DNA of 64,000 nt from Oscheius tipulae (taxonomy: Eukaryota > Nematoda > Chromadorea > Rhabditida > Rhabditidae): positions 1,550,001-1,614,000 of the forward strand of contig JASJZH010000002.1 in NCBI GenBank assembly GCA_037178975.1, written 5' to 3'. The translations under genes and the position numbers were made by a program. Shown piece after piece: positions 54,401 through 64,000 of the stretch. A model generated the notes under the pieces. It was not told the origin of the DNA. It ran no database searches and saw only the letters and a list, made by a program, of their open reading frames with translations. Position 1 is the first letter of the stretch. Every line of letters begins with the position of its first letter.

Positions 54401-55089
54401 AAACCTACTTGATAACAATTTCGTAGGAAATTCTGCCAGAAATCCCCTGAAAAAGCGTGGAAACCGAAAATAGGGCTCTTTATTTTGGCCATTTTCAACC
54501 CTTTTCTTGCACATTTTTACCCTAAATATGTTGTCAATTAGGGTAATGCATGCCTAGAATTAGATTACACGATCAGAAAGTGGGGAAAGTATGCGGAAAA
54601 TGGTGAAAATCAAAAAGTTGGAAATTTCACGTTTCTTCCTGAGGTGTTTTGTCAACCTAAAGCATTTCAGTTTGTTCGTCTGTCGCTTTCTACACTTCTC
54701 CCATAGTCATGAGTATTCTTCCATTTTGACAGCAGCCTATTTGACAGAAGACACATATTCTTTCGTGTTTTGTTAGGTGAAGAGCCTGCAATGTGACAGC
54801 TAATTGAGAATCCGCCACGGGTAGCAGCCATCGAAAGATGGTGTTATGCTCAGTCTTCCCGGCTTTGAGGACCTTTCAACTGAATCCACAGCGGTGTTTG
54901 ATATAGTTCATGGAAAACCTCGGGGGTCACAAGAGAAGACTGATAGCGCTCTGATCCTGCGCCCAAAATATCTGACAGAGAGACAGAAGTAGAGACATTT
55001 TTTCCAAACAACCCATGTCCTACATTGTTTCAGGCTACGACTACCAGATGCAAGACTGTCCAGATCCAAGGGCCATGAGAAGGATCTAA
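51417..55089 (+). CDS. Lustrin-like plus metallo-beta-lactamase-fold protein, SWIP-10/MBLAC1-like (9 exons, 412 aa)
   Basis: Exons are 51417-51621, 51660-51885, 51963-52107, 52147-52252, 53284-53447, 53490-53645, 53688-53818, 53951-54000 and 55034-55089. A Cys-rich Lustrin-like module (CPFGAEPLL to YLCDQSFALGRSICC) leads into a Thr-rich linker (about residues 125-165). The MBL domain follows: VLVDTGA, VITHGHPGHMGN, TPGHTQHD, AIAGDLI and DWIVPGHGQPF. MBLAC1 is a zinc nuclease for histone pre-mRNA; C. elegans SWIP-10 acts in glia to protect dopamine neurons. The usual HxHxDH reads HGHPGH here, so one metal ligand is Gly. No signal peptide is seen in the first exon, so an upstream exon may be missing. 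The last exon is chosen by phase; a simpler stop at 54023 is the alternative. Confidence 0.68.
52586..53238 (+). CDS. Four-TM protein nested in the SWIP-10-like intron (2 exons, 189 aa)
   Basis: Exons are 52586-52704 and 52788-53238, on the same strand as, and wholly inside, intron 4 (52253-53283) of the metallo-beta-lactamase gene. After a short basic start (NCCTAKRAR) come TM1 (VGTILGFLDTVFLSLVFF), TM2 (SCMGILYGLHLFGIAASWVG), TM3 (VLGCYLVTAVLTYFC) and TM4 (LSLFQTSLFVLLWSCYIEI). A charged coiled tail ends the protein (LQKFLKAEKRKQRDQ). Size and topology resemble the tandem four-TM array at 33-41 kb but the NGLFG motif is absent. Its stop is only 45 bp before the host gene's next acceptor and no AATAAA lies between, so how its transcript ends is unclear. 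Confidence 0.6.
54001..55033 (+). other. Long last intron of the SWIP-10-like gene
   Basis: If the final exon at 55034 is right, this 1033-bp stretch is intronic. It includes an open segment at 54187-54300 preceded by an acceptor-like CTTGTAG and ending in TAG (reads VVPPKIAGKVQRVGLPYRN and on), which might be an alternative terminal exon or unrelated. Otherwise no feature. Confidence 0.35.
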
Positions 55090-55764
55090 TGTGACTCTCA
55101 AAGAATGGAACATGCTTCTTGTCTCTCTGTCAAGCTGTCATACAATTGCTGTGAAGGAACTGTTCACCTAGCTTACCAAAGAAATTCAAGAAGATTGTCG
55201 CTGATCTACTGTTCTATCTTCTTTATTGGTGTTCACAGCTGCATGCGTAAAGGCCTTGCAGCTCTAGTATTCTGTCCCCTGTTCCCTGTCTAATTCTTTA
55301 CCTTGTTCCCATTTTCTCTTTGAGTGTTTTCCATTACTCACACCACGCCACTCACTCTCAGGATCCAAAAGTTGGTCGAATTACTACAGAATTCGAGGAA
55401 AATAACAAGAAACACTACGAGGAAGCACTGTTAGTTTTTGTAACCAAAATAAATCGCCTCAATATTGACTCGAGTTGTGATCACTTGGCGCCCCTCTAAA
55501 TCCTCGGAAGCAAACAGTCGCCATATTCTGAGCGGATTAAATTGCACGCTTCTTCACTCTTTTTTCGCCGAGCTTGTTTATTGCTTCATTTTCTCACGAT
55601 CGGGGGTCGAAGATCAAAAGTCTAGTTGATCCTCTCTGTATGTCTGTCTGTGTCTCTGTTACTGTTTCTCATTTCTTGACCTCCATCATCAAAACAACTT
55701 TGTCTGTTCCGCCCTAAACTAGTTCTCAAATTATCTCCTAATTCAAATTACTCTCATTTCTGTG

Positions 55765-56539
55765 ATGTTGATCATCCTAGTGACCCTGTTCCCATCAATT
55801 CTCGCTTGGGCCAACAATCAGTGCCTCTGTCATGACTACTATCCCTGTATTCAGGAAAAGGATATACTGTTTCCAGACTGTTTCGTTCAATGCGAGGCAG
55901 GTTTCCGAATTTCATTACATTGTATCATTTTAGGCAGAAGCACAAGATACACCCAAACACTATGTCCAATGTCTCAGACCTTTGGTAGAAACAATGGGTA
56001 AGGTGAGGGAGTGCACCAAGTCTTTCGTCCATGATGGGTAAGTTAAGAGAACTCTGAAACTCAAGCAGTTGAGCTCAGATGCACTGTCAACCGATACAAT
56101 GTAGCCCAGGTCCGCAAATTTGATGACTTTGTAAAAGGCGGCAAGGAAAGGATGGCTTTCTTAGCTGAAAAAATTAGTGAGTGACATCCAAAGAGCAAGA
56201 GAGACAGTGTTTAGGACTAAACTTGGAGTTTCCATCGGAAGGGACAAAGAATTTCCATAAATGCCTAGGGAAATGTTTTTTCATTGCTGAGGACGAATGT
56301 ACCGAGAGCATGAAGTAAGTGACAGGGACAGAGACAGAGATAATTCTTTCAGCTGTGCCCTAGAGATGCCAGACGAGCAGCAAATGTTGACCAACATCCG
56401 TGAATGTGCTCTTAGAATCGACCATCGTCTTTTCCTGGACGTGGTCGGATGCATCTCTCTCATAACTCAAAAGAAGCCTGAAGACTATAAAGTCTTCCGA
56501 AAGAGGTCGAAAGGACTATTTACTGATATGTCAGCTTAA
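55765..56539 (+). CDS. Cys-rich secreted protein, CPG4-like (5 exons, 206 aa)
   Basis: Exons are 55765-55900, 55938-56037, 56079-56176, 56215-56314 and 56353-56539. A signal peptide (LIILVTLFPSILAWA) is followed by spaced cysteines: CLCHDYYPC, DCFVQC, YVQCLRP, VRECTKSF, GCTVN, KCLGKCFFIAEDEC, NCAL, IRECALRI and GCISLI. A basic tail follows (KVFRKRSKG). The pattern recalls the nematode chondroitin-proteoglycan-4 (CPG4) type domain of eggshell or extracellular proteins, but this is a family guess. The stop overlaps a poly(A) signal (TTAATAAA at 56537), so the 3' UTR must be very short. The lipase stop on the opposite strand is only 21 bp away. Confidence 0.6.
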
Positions 56540-56560
56540 TAAATATTTTGAGAAATTCTT

Positions 56561-57698
56561 TCAAATGATCCTGTGATCCGACATCATGGCAATCTGCACG
56601 TCATGGGTATTGTGGAAGGCCTGGTCATGGGTGAGTTCCTCATAGACTTTTTCGCCAGTCTGACCGGCTATCCTCGAGGTGATCTTGAAATTTGTATGGT
56701 CTCTCTGTTTCTCTGTCTCTTACCTGATTACAGACTTGGTACCCAACCATACCATCCTTTTTGGTGTATATTGAATACACATGCTGTCCTTCATAGCCAG
56801 CTTGAGCATTGATATTTTGAAGGAATTCACTCTCCCTCGGACAGAAGCCAGAATACAATCCGGTAACCTGGTTGCAGACTGGGATAATGCTCAGGACACA
56901 AGCAGGAATAGAGATCCCTCCAGCTTGAGGAGAGACTCCGTGGTTGGGACCAGCCACGCCGACAAAAGTGTCAATGAATTTGGTCAGGGGACCACCGAGG
57001 TACTCTCCAGTGTCGACGCAGTAGCCTAGACTTTTTTGTATAAAATAATCTGCGGACTACCTCCAAGGATAGCCTTTCTAGTGATAGGAACGCCGAGAGA
57101 GAAACCAATGACATCTACGGCACGGCCTGTGTAGAGACGAACAGCTACGATCAGGGCTCGGACCTGTGAATTGTCAGTCACTGTCACTATCACTAACCTG
57201 CTTGACGTATTCACATCTCATGCTGTACTCGACCCACTTGACTGGGTTATCTTGAGCGCCATTGAAGTACGTGGTCGAGTAGACCTCATTGTCACGGTAA
57301 CCTTTGGACTTGTATTGGTCAGCCGCCTGGCGCATCTTGTCCCCAGCCGTGTCGGAAACTCCATGAACAAAGATGACTGGCTGCTTTATTAGACGGTCAA
57401 GGGAGTTTTCTTTCCCTCCGAAGGAGCCCTTGGCGCCGAGATCTTTCCTGTAAGGAAGGGTGAGAGTGACAGTTACAGTGGATTGTGAACAAATGGACAG
57501 TAGACAGGGACCGTAGACTGTTGACAGTTGACAGTTAACTGTAGACAGTGGATACAGAGAGACAGTCAAAGCTAACCTTTCAAGTTGATCTCGAATGTTT
57601 GCCCCGTAGTAGTTCTCTAACCATCGAGAGAAATCCGGTGTGAAATCGGCAGCAGCTGATATGATTAAAAGAGATAGTGAAACTAGCCTCAACACCAT
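56561..57698 (-). CDS. Secreted lipase, EstA/Lipase_2 (lips-type) (5 exons, 299 aa)
   Basis: Exons (minus) are 57577-57698, 57198-57447, 57061-57163, 56724-57025 and 56561-56683. The signal peptide is VLRLVSLSLLIISAAA. The family signature is clear: FSRWLENYYGANI, KGSFGGKENSLDR and QPVIFVHGVSDTAG, then YSTTYFNGAQDNP. The nucleophile elbow is GFSLG (catalytic Ser) and GPNHGV comes after it. DTGEYLGGP and VGYQVCNQITSRIAGQ lie near the C-terminus; the catalytic His is probably among the last residues (FHNTHDVQ or SDH). Nematode lips genes encode gut or secreted lipases regulated by feeding. Introns 1 and 2 contain GACAGT-type units. Length is typical for the family. Confidence 0.85.
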
Positions 57699-60600
57699 AT
57701 TCTGAAAAAGATTCCAATCAAAAAAGGGGATGAGTCAAAAAGAGGTCTGAGGTTACGGACGATATCACAGGGGTACCCATCACACAGACACAATAGGGGG
57801 CAGCAGCTAGAGGCGGCAAAAGGAACAAGAACCGGCTACCAAAAGGGATTGGGCGAAAGCGCCATAGCTGGTCATCCGCGAGAGGAACGGCACAACGGAG
57901 ACGAGACGAAAAAGCCGGATGGCAGGTGTCAGCAGTTGGAGTGGATATGTCTGGGAGAAAGAAGAGGGATGACTCAGATCTTTTCGTATGTTGCTTAAAC
58001 ATTAGGAACGTTTCATCTGTGGGTTCAGGTAGAGGAATATTGACTGTCTACTCCCGGTCTCAAGCAGGCTTCTTCTACGCCGAGAGGATGATCTTGACCG
58101 AAACGAGAAAAACACGAACGACGCTAATTGATGAAAGTGCGATTTGGAAAAATAGCTGCGGCAACTTTCTGCTCGTTTAACAGTTGGAAAGTTGATTTGT
58201 TCTTAACCGTACTATCTCACAATCCCATACAGTCTTACCTAACCGTTCGTGTTTTTCTCGTTTCGGTCAAGATCATCCTCTCGGCGTAGAAGAAGCCTGC
58301 TTGAGACCGGGAGTAGACAGTCAATATTCCTCTACCTGAACCCACAGATGAAACGTTCCTAATGTTTAAGCAACATACGAAAAGATCTGAGTCATCCCTC
58401 TTCTTTCTCCCAGACATATCCACTCCAACTGCTGACACCTGCCATCCGGCTTTTTCGTCTCGTCTTTCCGGTCCCTCACGTACGATCTCGGCATCCGAAA
58501 AGAGCGAGGCGTTTGAAAAACGTTGGTAGCACAACGTCAAGCTTCGCATTTTCGCAGCCAAAATCTTCTAAGGTGTACGGCCTTGTCTATTAATTATCTA
58601 TGCATTTTGAAATCTAATAAGAGACTGAGGTAGACTGTATACTTCGCTTTAATGTTTGTAGTCGTATACATTTTGTGTTTTCTTACTATATTAACCGTTG
58701 TTTTTAAAAGTTTTCTCTGTTTTCGTTATATATGTTTTCTTCCAATTGGGAAAAAGATACAATACACGGGCCGGGGTTTTGAAAACCTGTTAAAATATCA
58801 TACCAAGCATGAGATGCTTGTAGCCAGGGATCTTTAGAGTTGTACATTATCTTTTGCTAAAAACAATTAAATGGTTTAATAGCTTGAAGGAAATAGTCCC
58901 CCAGCCCAAAACATCCTTTGTTTTGGCTAATGGGCCCTCTCTATCAGCACCTGTTCCCTGCGTCTCCCCTTTACCTACACTCTTGGCTTCAAAAAGGTTG
59001 TCTCCGTTGACTCGGTATTAATGGATGAGTGCCAATTAGTCCACCCGCCTTCGATGTCAAAAGTTGCAGTTCAGTAGCAGTGATAAAGTTTCCAATAAAA
59101 GTCACAACAGCCATGACCAGAAAAACTGGTAACCATAGATAATCCCGGCAACTGTTCCACTTTTGTTACACTTTTGGGGGCCTTGGTTCCGTTTATCTCT
59201 GCAGAGAGTTTGCTGCTTGACATCATTGGATGACGCGCCGTTTAGAATTTTAACAACCGTCTCCCTATATAAGGAAACGGAATCTCTTCTCATTAGCACC
59301 TTCTCGCCATCCTTGTTTGACTTTCTCGGCTTCTATTTGTCTCTTATAACCGGGAGGAAGTGTGCATAGAGATGCAACATCTTAGGGGTATAGTTCAGAG
59401 AGACAAAGAAGACAGACAGAAACATAGTACAATTGTAATGTCCGGGTCCATCCGGTCAAGTGTTGAGTCATGCGGTCATCCTCGGCGGTGCTCCCGAACC
59501 CGTCGCTGTGACTCATCGTCCAGAGACCAGTTCCAAAGCCGACCGCAAAACTGACTGTGGCCTTGCAGAGACAGACATTGCTGTCAATTAGACCCGTGCT
59601 CCTTTCCGATTGATTCCGTTCCAAAATGGCTTGAGAGTTGTGACCTCTGTAACCTGACCGGATGCCCAAACAGACGACAAGTAGGCCTCCTCATTAGCAT
59701 ACCTGCGCAGCCAGCAGTCCGTCTCGGCTCATTTGGTGCTTCCTCTTTTTGTGTCGTCGTTTTTGGATCCTGCCTCCCAAAGGCAAGAGAACTAGTTGAT
59801 GCAGCCCTTTTATGTTATGTTGGGCTGATTGAATCATCGATTTTGTTGTGTTCTCTCGCTCGAAAGGGGCCCCTGATTATTTTTTCAACCTGAGTCATTG
59901 GTTATAGCCAAACAGTTTTTCATTTTAATGAGTGACTCGTAGGTGTCCTCTTGCTTATCGCGATGACCAGTCTTTTCTCTCTTGACCACTTTACTTCTTT
60001 TCCATAGAGCACTTCATTCATTCCCATCCTGTATTGTGCTCGCCTAGTCAATCGTTTTTCTATGAAGTGTTCTGTTGAACACCTTTAGACTAAACTTTCC
60101 AGCCTATTCACTAGACTTTTTCGGCAAAGAAACAGGCGTAAATGCCGGTGTGCTCATGTTTTCCCTGCCCCATTGACGCTTAATCAAACTTCTTTTATGC
60201 CGTTCTGAAGTTTTGTCTTTCCCTTCGTTAAAAGTTTAGGCGTGAGGGTAAATTCTCACCTGTACAATCTCGCTAAGCGCAAAGGGCTCTCTTGTTGCGC
60301 CGTGAGAATACGTTTTGGCTCTCGACCTGGTCTATAGTCTGTTTCCAACGAATAACGGCAGTGAGGCAAGTCTAGGTTTTCGAAAACAAAAATTTGGGTC
60401 CCGTCATGATCTGTTCAATTTCTAAGTTAAAAATTGCTTTTTTGAGTGTTTTCAGTTCTCTTTTTGTAATTCCGATCTCATTTTCGAATTCTGCGTGTGT
60501 AAATACATATATGACGTCAAAAATGGGCAAAAAATCATGGTTTACAGAGCGCAGGATTGTCTTCGGCTGGAAAATAACCGTATAAAACCCAGTTCGCCTA

Positions 60601-61014
60601 AATCTTGGGGATTTCACGTAATTTTGGTGACAAGCAGATTTTTACATGCCTAGAATACGATAATACTAACAGTAAAATAGAAAAATGCTGGAAAACTGGT
60701 GAAAATGGAAAATGGGAAAATTCCTTCTTCGCGTGCAAACGCTGATCTTCGATCGTTCAAGCTGAGGTGTTGCTATTGGTTGGAAATGGATTTGCGGGAC
60801 ATGACTAACTGCAATCACTGTTTGGAGCCAAAGTGATTTTTCGGCTTTCTTGTATTTCGCCACACTCTTCCTGTGTACCCCTAACAGTGTCTTTCACCTA
60901 TTAGTCATCTTTGCTGACGTGCTTTTGTAAACTATCGTGTTTGGCCCTCTGCAGCGTAGCCTCCTTACTTTCTCAACCGCTCACTTGCTCGTCCAATGAT
61001 TAGTTTCAGTACAA
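57699..61014. other. Gene-poor region with a large palindrome
   Basis: No gene was assembled in 3.3 kb. It contains the 222-bp inverted repeat (57899-58465) and, at 58652-58837, an AT-rich 61-codon frame beginning with a hydrophobic segment, without other support. The rest looks non-coding. Confidence 0.4.
57899..58465. repeat. 222-bp inverted repeat (palindrome) with 123-nt spacer
   Basis: 57899-58120 recurs as its reverse complement at 58244-58465. By eye the arms are identical over their full length; the encoded frames on the two strands read the same through KRDDSDLFVCCLNIRN and beyond. The spacer is 58121-58243. It starts about 200 bp upstream of the lipase ATG. It would form a long hairpin if transcribed. 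Confidence 0.85.
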
Positions 61015-61648
61015 ATGCGCCTGGTCACTGTACTCGCTCTTCTGCTCGTCTCCACCGCCGTTGTCCAGGCTGACTGGTGGGATTCGTTCACCGACTCTGT
61101 CTCCGATGGCATCAGTTCTGCTGCCAGCTGGGTGAAGGAGACTGCCAGTCCTACCATTAGGTAAACTGGACAAAATGTTTTGTTCTACTTCAGAGCTAGC
61201 GATTACGTTAAGGAAAAGTATCAAAAGGTCAAGGAGGCCGTGAAAGGGGAAGTCGAGTAGGTTCCTGGGAAAAGCTACTGGTGAAGGTTGTCAGCTTTTT
61301 TTGCTTGGTGGTGTCGGTTAGAAGTACATTAATTCATTATTTGTCGTTGTTGCTTAATGTACTCATTGTCAATTAAGCAAAGTCTCCTTTAGGGAGAAGT
61401 TCAACCAGGCCAAGGAGAAGCTTCAGGACCCTGAGACTCACAAGACCATTCGTGAATGGCTCAGCGAGGTATATTCTGAAGTTTTGTTACCCTTCGTTAA
61501 AAGTTGCGCGTTCTTACCAAAAAAATAATTTCAGAAGGCCGAAAAGGCTTCGGAGTTTGCCCAGACCGAGGTCCTTCCCGAGCTGAAGAAGATCTATGAT
61601 GCTGCCACTTCCGACGATGTCGAGTCTACCACTCATCGCGACGACTAG
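61015..61648 (+). CDS. Small secreted amphipathic-helix protein (4 exons, 132 aa)
   Basis: Exons are 61015-61160, 61194-61256, 61393-61468 and 61535-61648. A signal peptide (LVTVLALLLVSTAVVQA) is followed by almost continuous amphipathic helix (SVSDGISSAASWVKE, DYVKEKYQKVKEAVKGEVEE, FNQAKEKLQDPETHK, EKAEKASEFAQTEVLPELKK). A short acidic end follows (DDVESTTHRDD). There are no cysteines. Heptad-like Lys/Glu repeats resemble apolipoprotein-like or LEA-like lipid-surface helices, so lipid binding or membrane coating outside the cell is possible; this is inference. The ATG is 6 nt after GTTTCAG (trans-splice candidate) and AATAAA follows at about 61715. Unspliced exon 2 would stop at once with TAG, supporting the GTAGGT donor. 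Confidence 0.68.
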
Positions 61649-61829
61649 GCCCCTTCAATACCCCCCTTCAATACAATCTTGAACGAGCCTTCCAAAATGT
61701 GCCTGTAATTTATTGCCAATAAACGGAGACGTGTGCCCCTCTGTTATGAATCAGTCACAGCTTTCAATAAGGCCCGTCACCCTTTGGTAGCTCTCTGGGA
61801 AAGGTTGTACAGTCTGATTCAAGATTTCG

Positions 61830-62032
61830 TCAACAGCGACATCGTTTACGATCTATGTTGGTACAGGTGAACCGGGAATTGGCTTGGCAGTACCGCCAAG
61901 CCCGACAAATTCTCTCGCATTTTTGGGTCTGAAATGAGATGATGTTTATCCGGAGAAAACTTAAACACTTACCCTTTCTCCGTTGATTAACATAAAATAC
62001 ACGAAAACCAAAATTAGAAAGAAGAGCTTCAT
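61830..62032 (-). CDS. Six-cysteine secreted peptide, defensin-like (2 exons, 52 aa)
   Basis: Exons (minus) are 61973-62032 and 61830-61928, split by a 44-bp GT-AG intron. Exon 1 is nearly all signal peptide (KLFFLILVFVYFMLINGE). The mature part of about 33 residues has six cysteines spaced C-x3-C-x5-C-x7-C-x7-C-x-C and is basic (Arg-rich), ending in RCRC. This is the profile of a disulfide-stabilised antimicrobial or other extracellular peptide; it has the CxxxC and CxC pairs seen in CS-alpha-beta peptides, though their order differs, so the class is not settled. A TATA-like box (TATAAA on the minus strand at about 62062-62067) sits about 35 bp upstream of the ATG. No match to a named family is claimed. 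Confidence 0.6.
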
Positions 62033-62061
62033 CGAAGAGACTCTCTGTTGAAAATGCCCAC

Positions 62062-62067
62062 TTTATA
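62062..62067 (-). promoter_or_regulatory. TATA-like box of the six-Cys peptide gene
   Basis: TATAAA read on the minus strand, about 30-35 bp before the ATG, so the leader would be very short. Supports the small gene as a real transcription unit. Confidence 0.35.
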
Positions 62068-62889
62068 AGAGGAGAGGAAGACCTCTTGACCGGTCTTTGA
62101 ACACTGTTTGGTCAAAGATTTCCACTTGAGAAGAGACTACTGGGTTATAAGATGATTACTGGAGATCGCATCCCGACAGCTATAAACAGTATGTTCTCGG
62201 TGGGATGACCTTATCATTGGGGGTTCGTCGGGCCGAATTAGACAGCAGTCAATAATGGACAGTTCGGAATGCTTCGAACTCGTATTCCGACTCGTATTTA
62301 GTGCAATTATTTAAAAACTCGACTGAGAAATATGTTGAACCTAGCAAATACATCTGCTACCGTATTTCTGATTTTAAGAACTGCCATAGAGCCAATACTA
62401 CTGTACCAATTTTTTGGATTTAAAGTCCAACTGAAACAATGCAAAATTTGCAAATTTACTTCACGATCATAGCCAAATTGCCGTGTATTATCTTAGAAAA
62501 CAACGAATTATTTAATTTACAACTTTACAGAACATCCTGGAGGTTGAAGAGATGAACTTGGGTACTGCTCGTGGTATGTCTCTATCCCGCAAACTTTTGA
62601 AAATCAAAGTTTGGGCATCTCCATTCCAAACAAGAGTTCAAAGCTTTATCATGTCTCACTCTTACTACTTCATCCATCATTCTACAAACTCCCCAATGAG
62701 CTGAACGTCAGCACGATTCACTCACAACCCTCTCCAGGGATCTAACTCATTATCCCCGGTACTGATAGGCGTTGCCCCTCTCTCCAATGTCTTGCGCATC
62801 CGGGAATGACCTTATCCCTTGATATCTGCCCGCAATTTTTGTTTTGACCCCCGCAGCAGCCTCCTGCACCTGGCTGTGTGCCGTATTTA
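62068..62889. other. Intergenic region between two opposite small secreted-protein genes
   Basis: Contains a partial hairpin-repeat piece (ACAACTTTACAGAACATC at about 62520-62537) and otherwise no recognisable feature. Confidence 0.4.
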
Positions 62890-63085
62890 ATGTATGCAAT
62901 GCTGCGCCGGTCGACACACTTCGTCTCATTACCACTAATCACTGTTTATTTACTATTATTATCTAATAAATGTACATACTCGGCGCCTATTTCAACAGCT
63001 GAAGGTTCGGGAGACTTGGGAGATCTTATAGATATTCCGAGAGAAGAGCAAGACTTGTTGAGGCCACCGGACACGAATGGGACAG
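62890..63085 (+). CDS. First exon of a putative secreted protein (partial)
   Basis: An open frame from ATG at 62890 (or 62899) encodes a signal-peptide-like segment (FVSLPLITVYLLLLSNKC), then an acidic region (AEGSGDLGDLIDIPREEQD) and DTNGTG. It ends at a GTAGGA donor in phase 1. A possible later exon is 63611-63795 (starts with CATCATTCGG after CCTTCAG, phase fits), but it has no domain support. The gene may continue past the window. Function unknown. Confidence 0.35.
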
Positions 63086-64000
63086 GTAGGAATACCTTGC
63101 TTTGAGAGTAGAGAGTACGTCTGTATCTTCGTCCCCTTAACAGCTAAAGTAGTATTCTTGGAAGTTAAAGCTGGGGTTCTTTCAAATTCCGCAATGCTTC
63201 TAGTCAATAATTCTGTCTTTTCTTAGCTGTTTAAAGTTCCAAGCTCACCCAGAATCACCCTTTTCCGAGTTACCCGCAGCGGTCACATTTCTCAATAGAA
63301 TTTGCAATATCAGAAGCTATAAGTTATTTTTGTGTCCAGAGTTGTTTTACAAAGCTGTAGAGCAGACCAAAAGCTACAGAGCTTCCTGAGAGTACAATGG
63401 TCCATACAGCTGACCCGACGCCCACCGAGTTGGAACAAGTGATATCCTGCCCATCAAAGATAAAGAACAACAAACGGAGTTAAACAGTTCAATTCTGGGC
63501 AGACTGCTCTTTGTAGGTTAAACTAAATTTAACAACTATTTCAAATACCTTTTTGTCTCATACTTAACTTTTCTTATTGTTGCGATTCTGTTTATCACTC
63601 ATTCCTTCAGCATCATTCGGACATTTACGTTCAATTCTCCTTTCTCTGTTCACCGATAGCTTATTTATCTTCCTGCCTGACGGCTTAATAGCCGTTCTCA
63701 AAAAAATGCAATCTACTGATAACGGAATAGGATTAAGGCCGACAAACCAGCACGTATACCTTTATTTGTCCATTTGGAAAATGACAGCTTTCTGACACCT
63801 TGTTATTCTGACATAAATCTCCCAAACTGCTGTAATTACATTAGTCAGTGTCTTCGCGCGCAATTTGCCAAGGTGGGTCTTCCGGGGCCAGCTGCCCATC
63901 CTGACAACCGCCTGTCACCTATTCATCTGCGCACCTTAAAGTCAGAGCCAACAATGAGGCTTTCAATTGAGCCGACGCAATCGAGGTATGACGAGGGAAA
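63086..64000. other. Window end, unassigned
   Basis: Includes a hairpin-type repeat at about 63350-63390 (ACAAAGCTGTAG and CTACAGAGCTT arms) and the uncertain exon at 63611-63795. Nothing else is supported. Confidence 0.35.

Noticed and set aside
57926-58561. Duplicated protein-coding genes on both strands at 57.9-58.6 kb
   Set aside because: The matching translations are explained by the 222-bp inverted repeat; there is no gene structure around them.
59382-59669. Minus-strand ORF at 59.4-59.7 kb
   Set aside because: No domain, no signal peptide and no splice partners; low-quality codon pattern.
1-64000. CRISPR array or prokaryotic operon structures
   Set aside because: The short direct repeats are hexamer microsatellites without unique spacers, and genes are intron-rich; the sequence is eukaryotic.

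Overview
This window looks like nuclear DNA of a nematode. Genes are dense and split by many short GT-AG introns (often 35-45 bp), with poly(A) signals close behind the stops. The recognisable families are ones expanded in or typical of nematodes: Sra/Srab-like and Srh-like chemoreceptors, an SCP/TAPS (CAP) protein, a MOLO1-domain protein, an EstA/lips-type lipase, an EXC-4/EXL-1-type CLIC protein, a SWIP-10/MBLAC1-type metallo-beta-lactamase protein and an F-box protein. Several ATGs lie 0-12 nt after a TTTCAG-like acceptor with no upstream exon in view, as expected for spliced-leader trans-splicing. The species cannot be named. Exon models were built by hand by matching splice sites to reading phase; all joins are predictions.

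Layout: 1.5-6.6 kb, minus strand: an acidic protein and a zinc-finger protein whose large intron holds a TTAA-flanked MITE. 8.0-8.6 kb: dispersed repeat, second copy at 22.8-23.4 kb. 8.8-10.8 kb: an intact CAP gene and a decayed CAP pseudogene. 10.9-12.8 kb: an Sra/Srab-type receptor (minus). 13.3-16.7 kb, minus: receptor, F-box protein and an unknown protein in close series. 18.9-21.9 kb, plus: the paralogous receptor followed 149 bp later by an acidic type I membrane protein. 21.9-27.1 kb: gene-poor and repeat-bearing. 27.1-32.7 kb: a peptide-precursor-like gene, an SDR enzyme, CDK5RAP3 and an SLC23 transporter. 33.4-40.7 kb: five tandem four-TM proteins of one unnamed family. 40.8-44.7 kb, minus: CLIC and MOLO1-domain genes. 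46.7-48.0 kb: Srh-like receptor. 49.6-55.1 kb: a Thr-rich secreted protein and a Lustrin/Thr-rich/MBL protein with another four-TM gene nested in one of its introns. 55.8-57.7 kb: a Cys-rich secreted protein convergent with a lipase. 57.9-58.5 kb: a 222-bp palindrome. 61.0-63.1 kb: a secreted helical protein, a 52-residue six-cysteine peptide gene and the first exon of a further secreted protein.

Functional themes are chemosensation (four receptors), secreted or defence-like products (CAP, six-Cys peptide, Thr-rich and Cys-rich proteins), membrane channel or transport biology (CLIC, MOLO1-domain, SLC23) and ordinary housekeeping (CDK5RAP3, SDR). Several same-strand neighbours are only 97-335 bp apart with acceptor-like sites before the downstream ATG, so operon-type co-transcription is plausible. 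The least explained items are the four-TM array with its nested relative, the six-Cys peptide, the 222-bp palindrome, and introns largely built of GACAGA or GACAGT hexamers.
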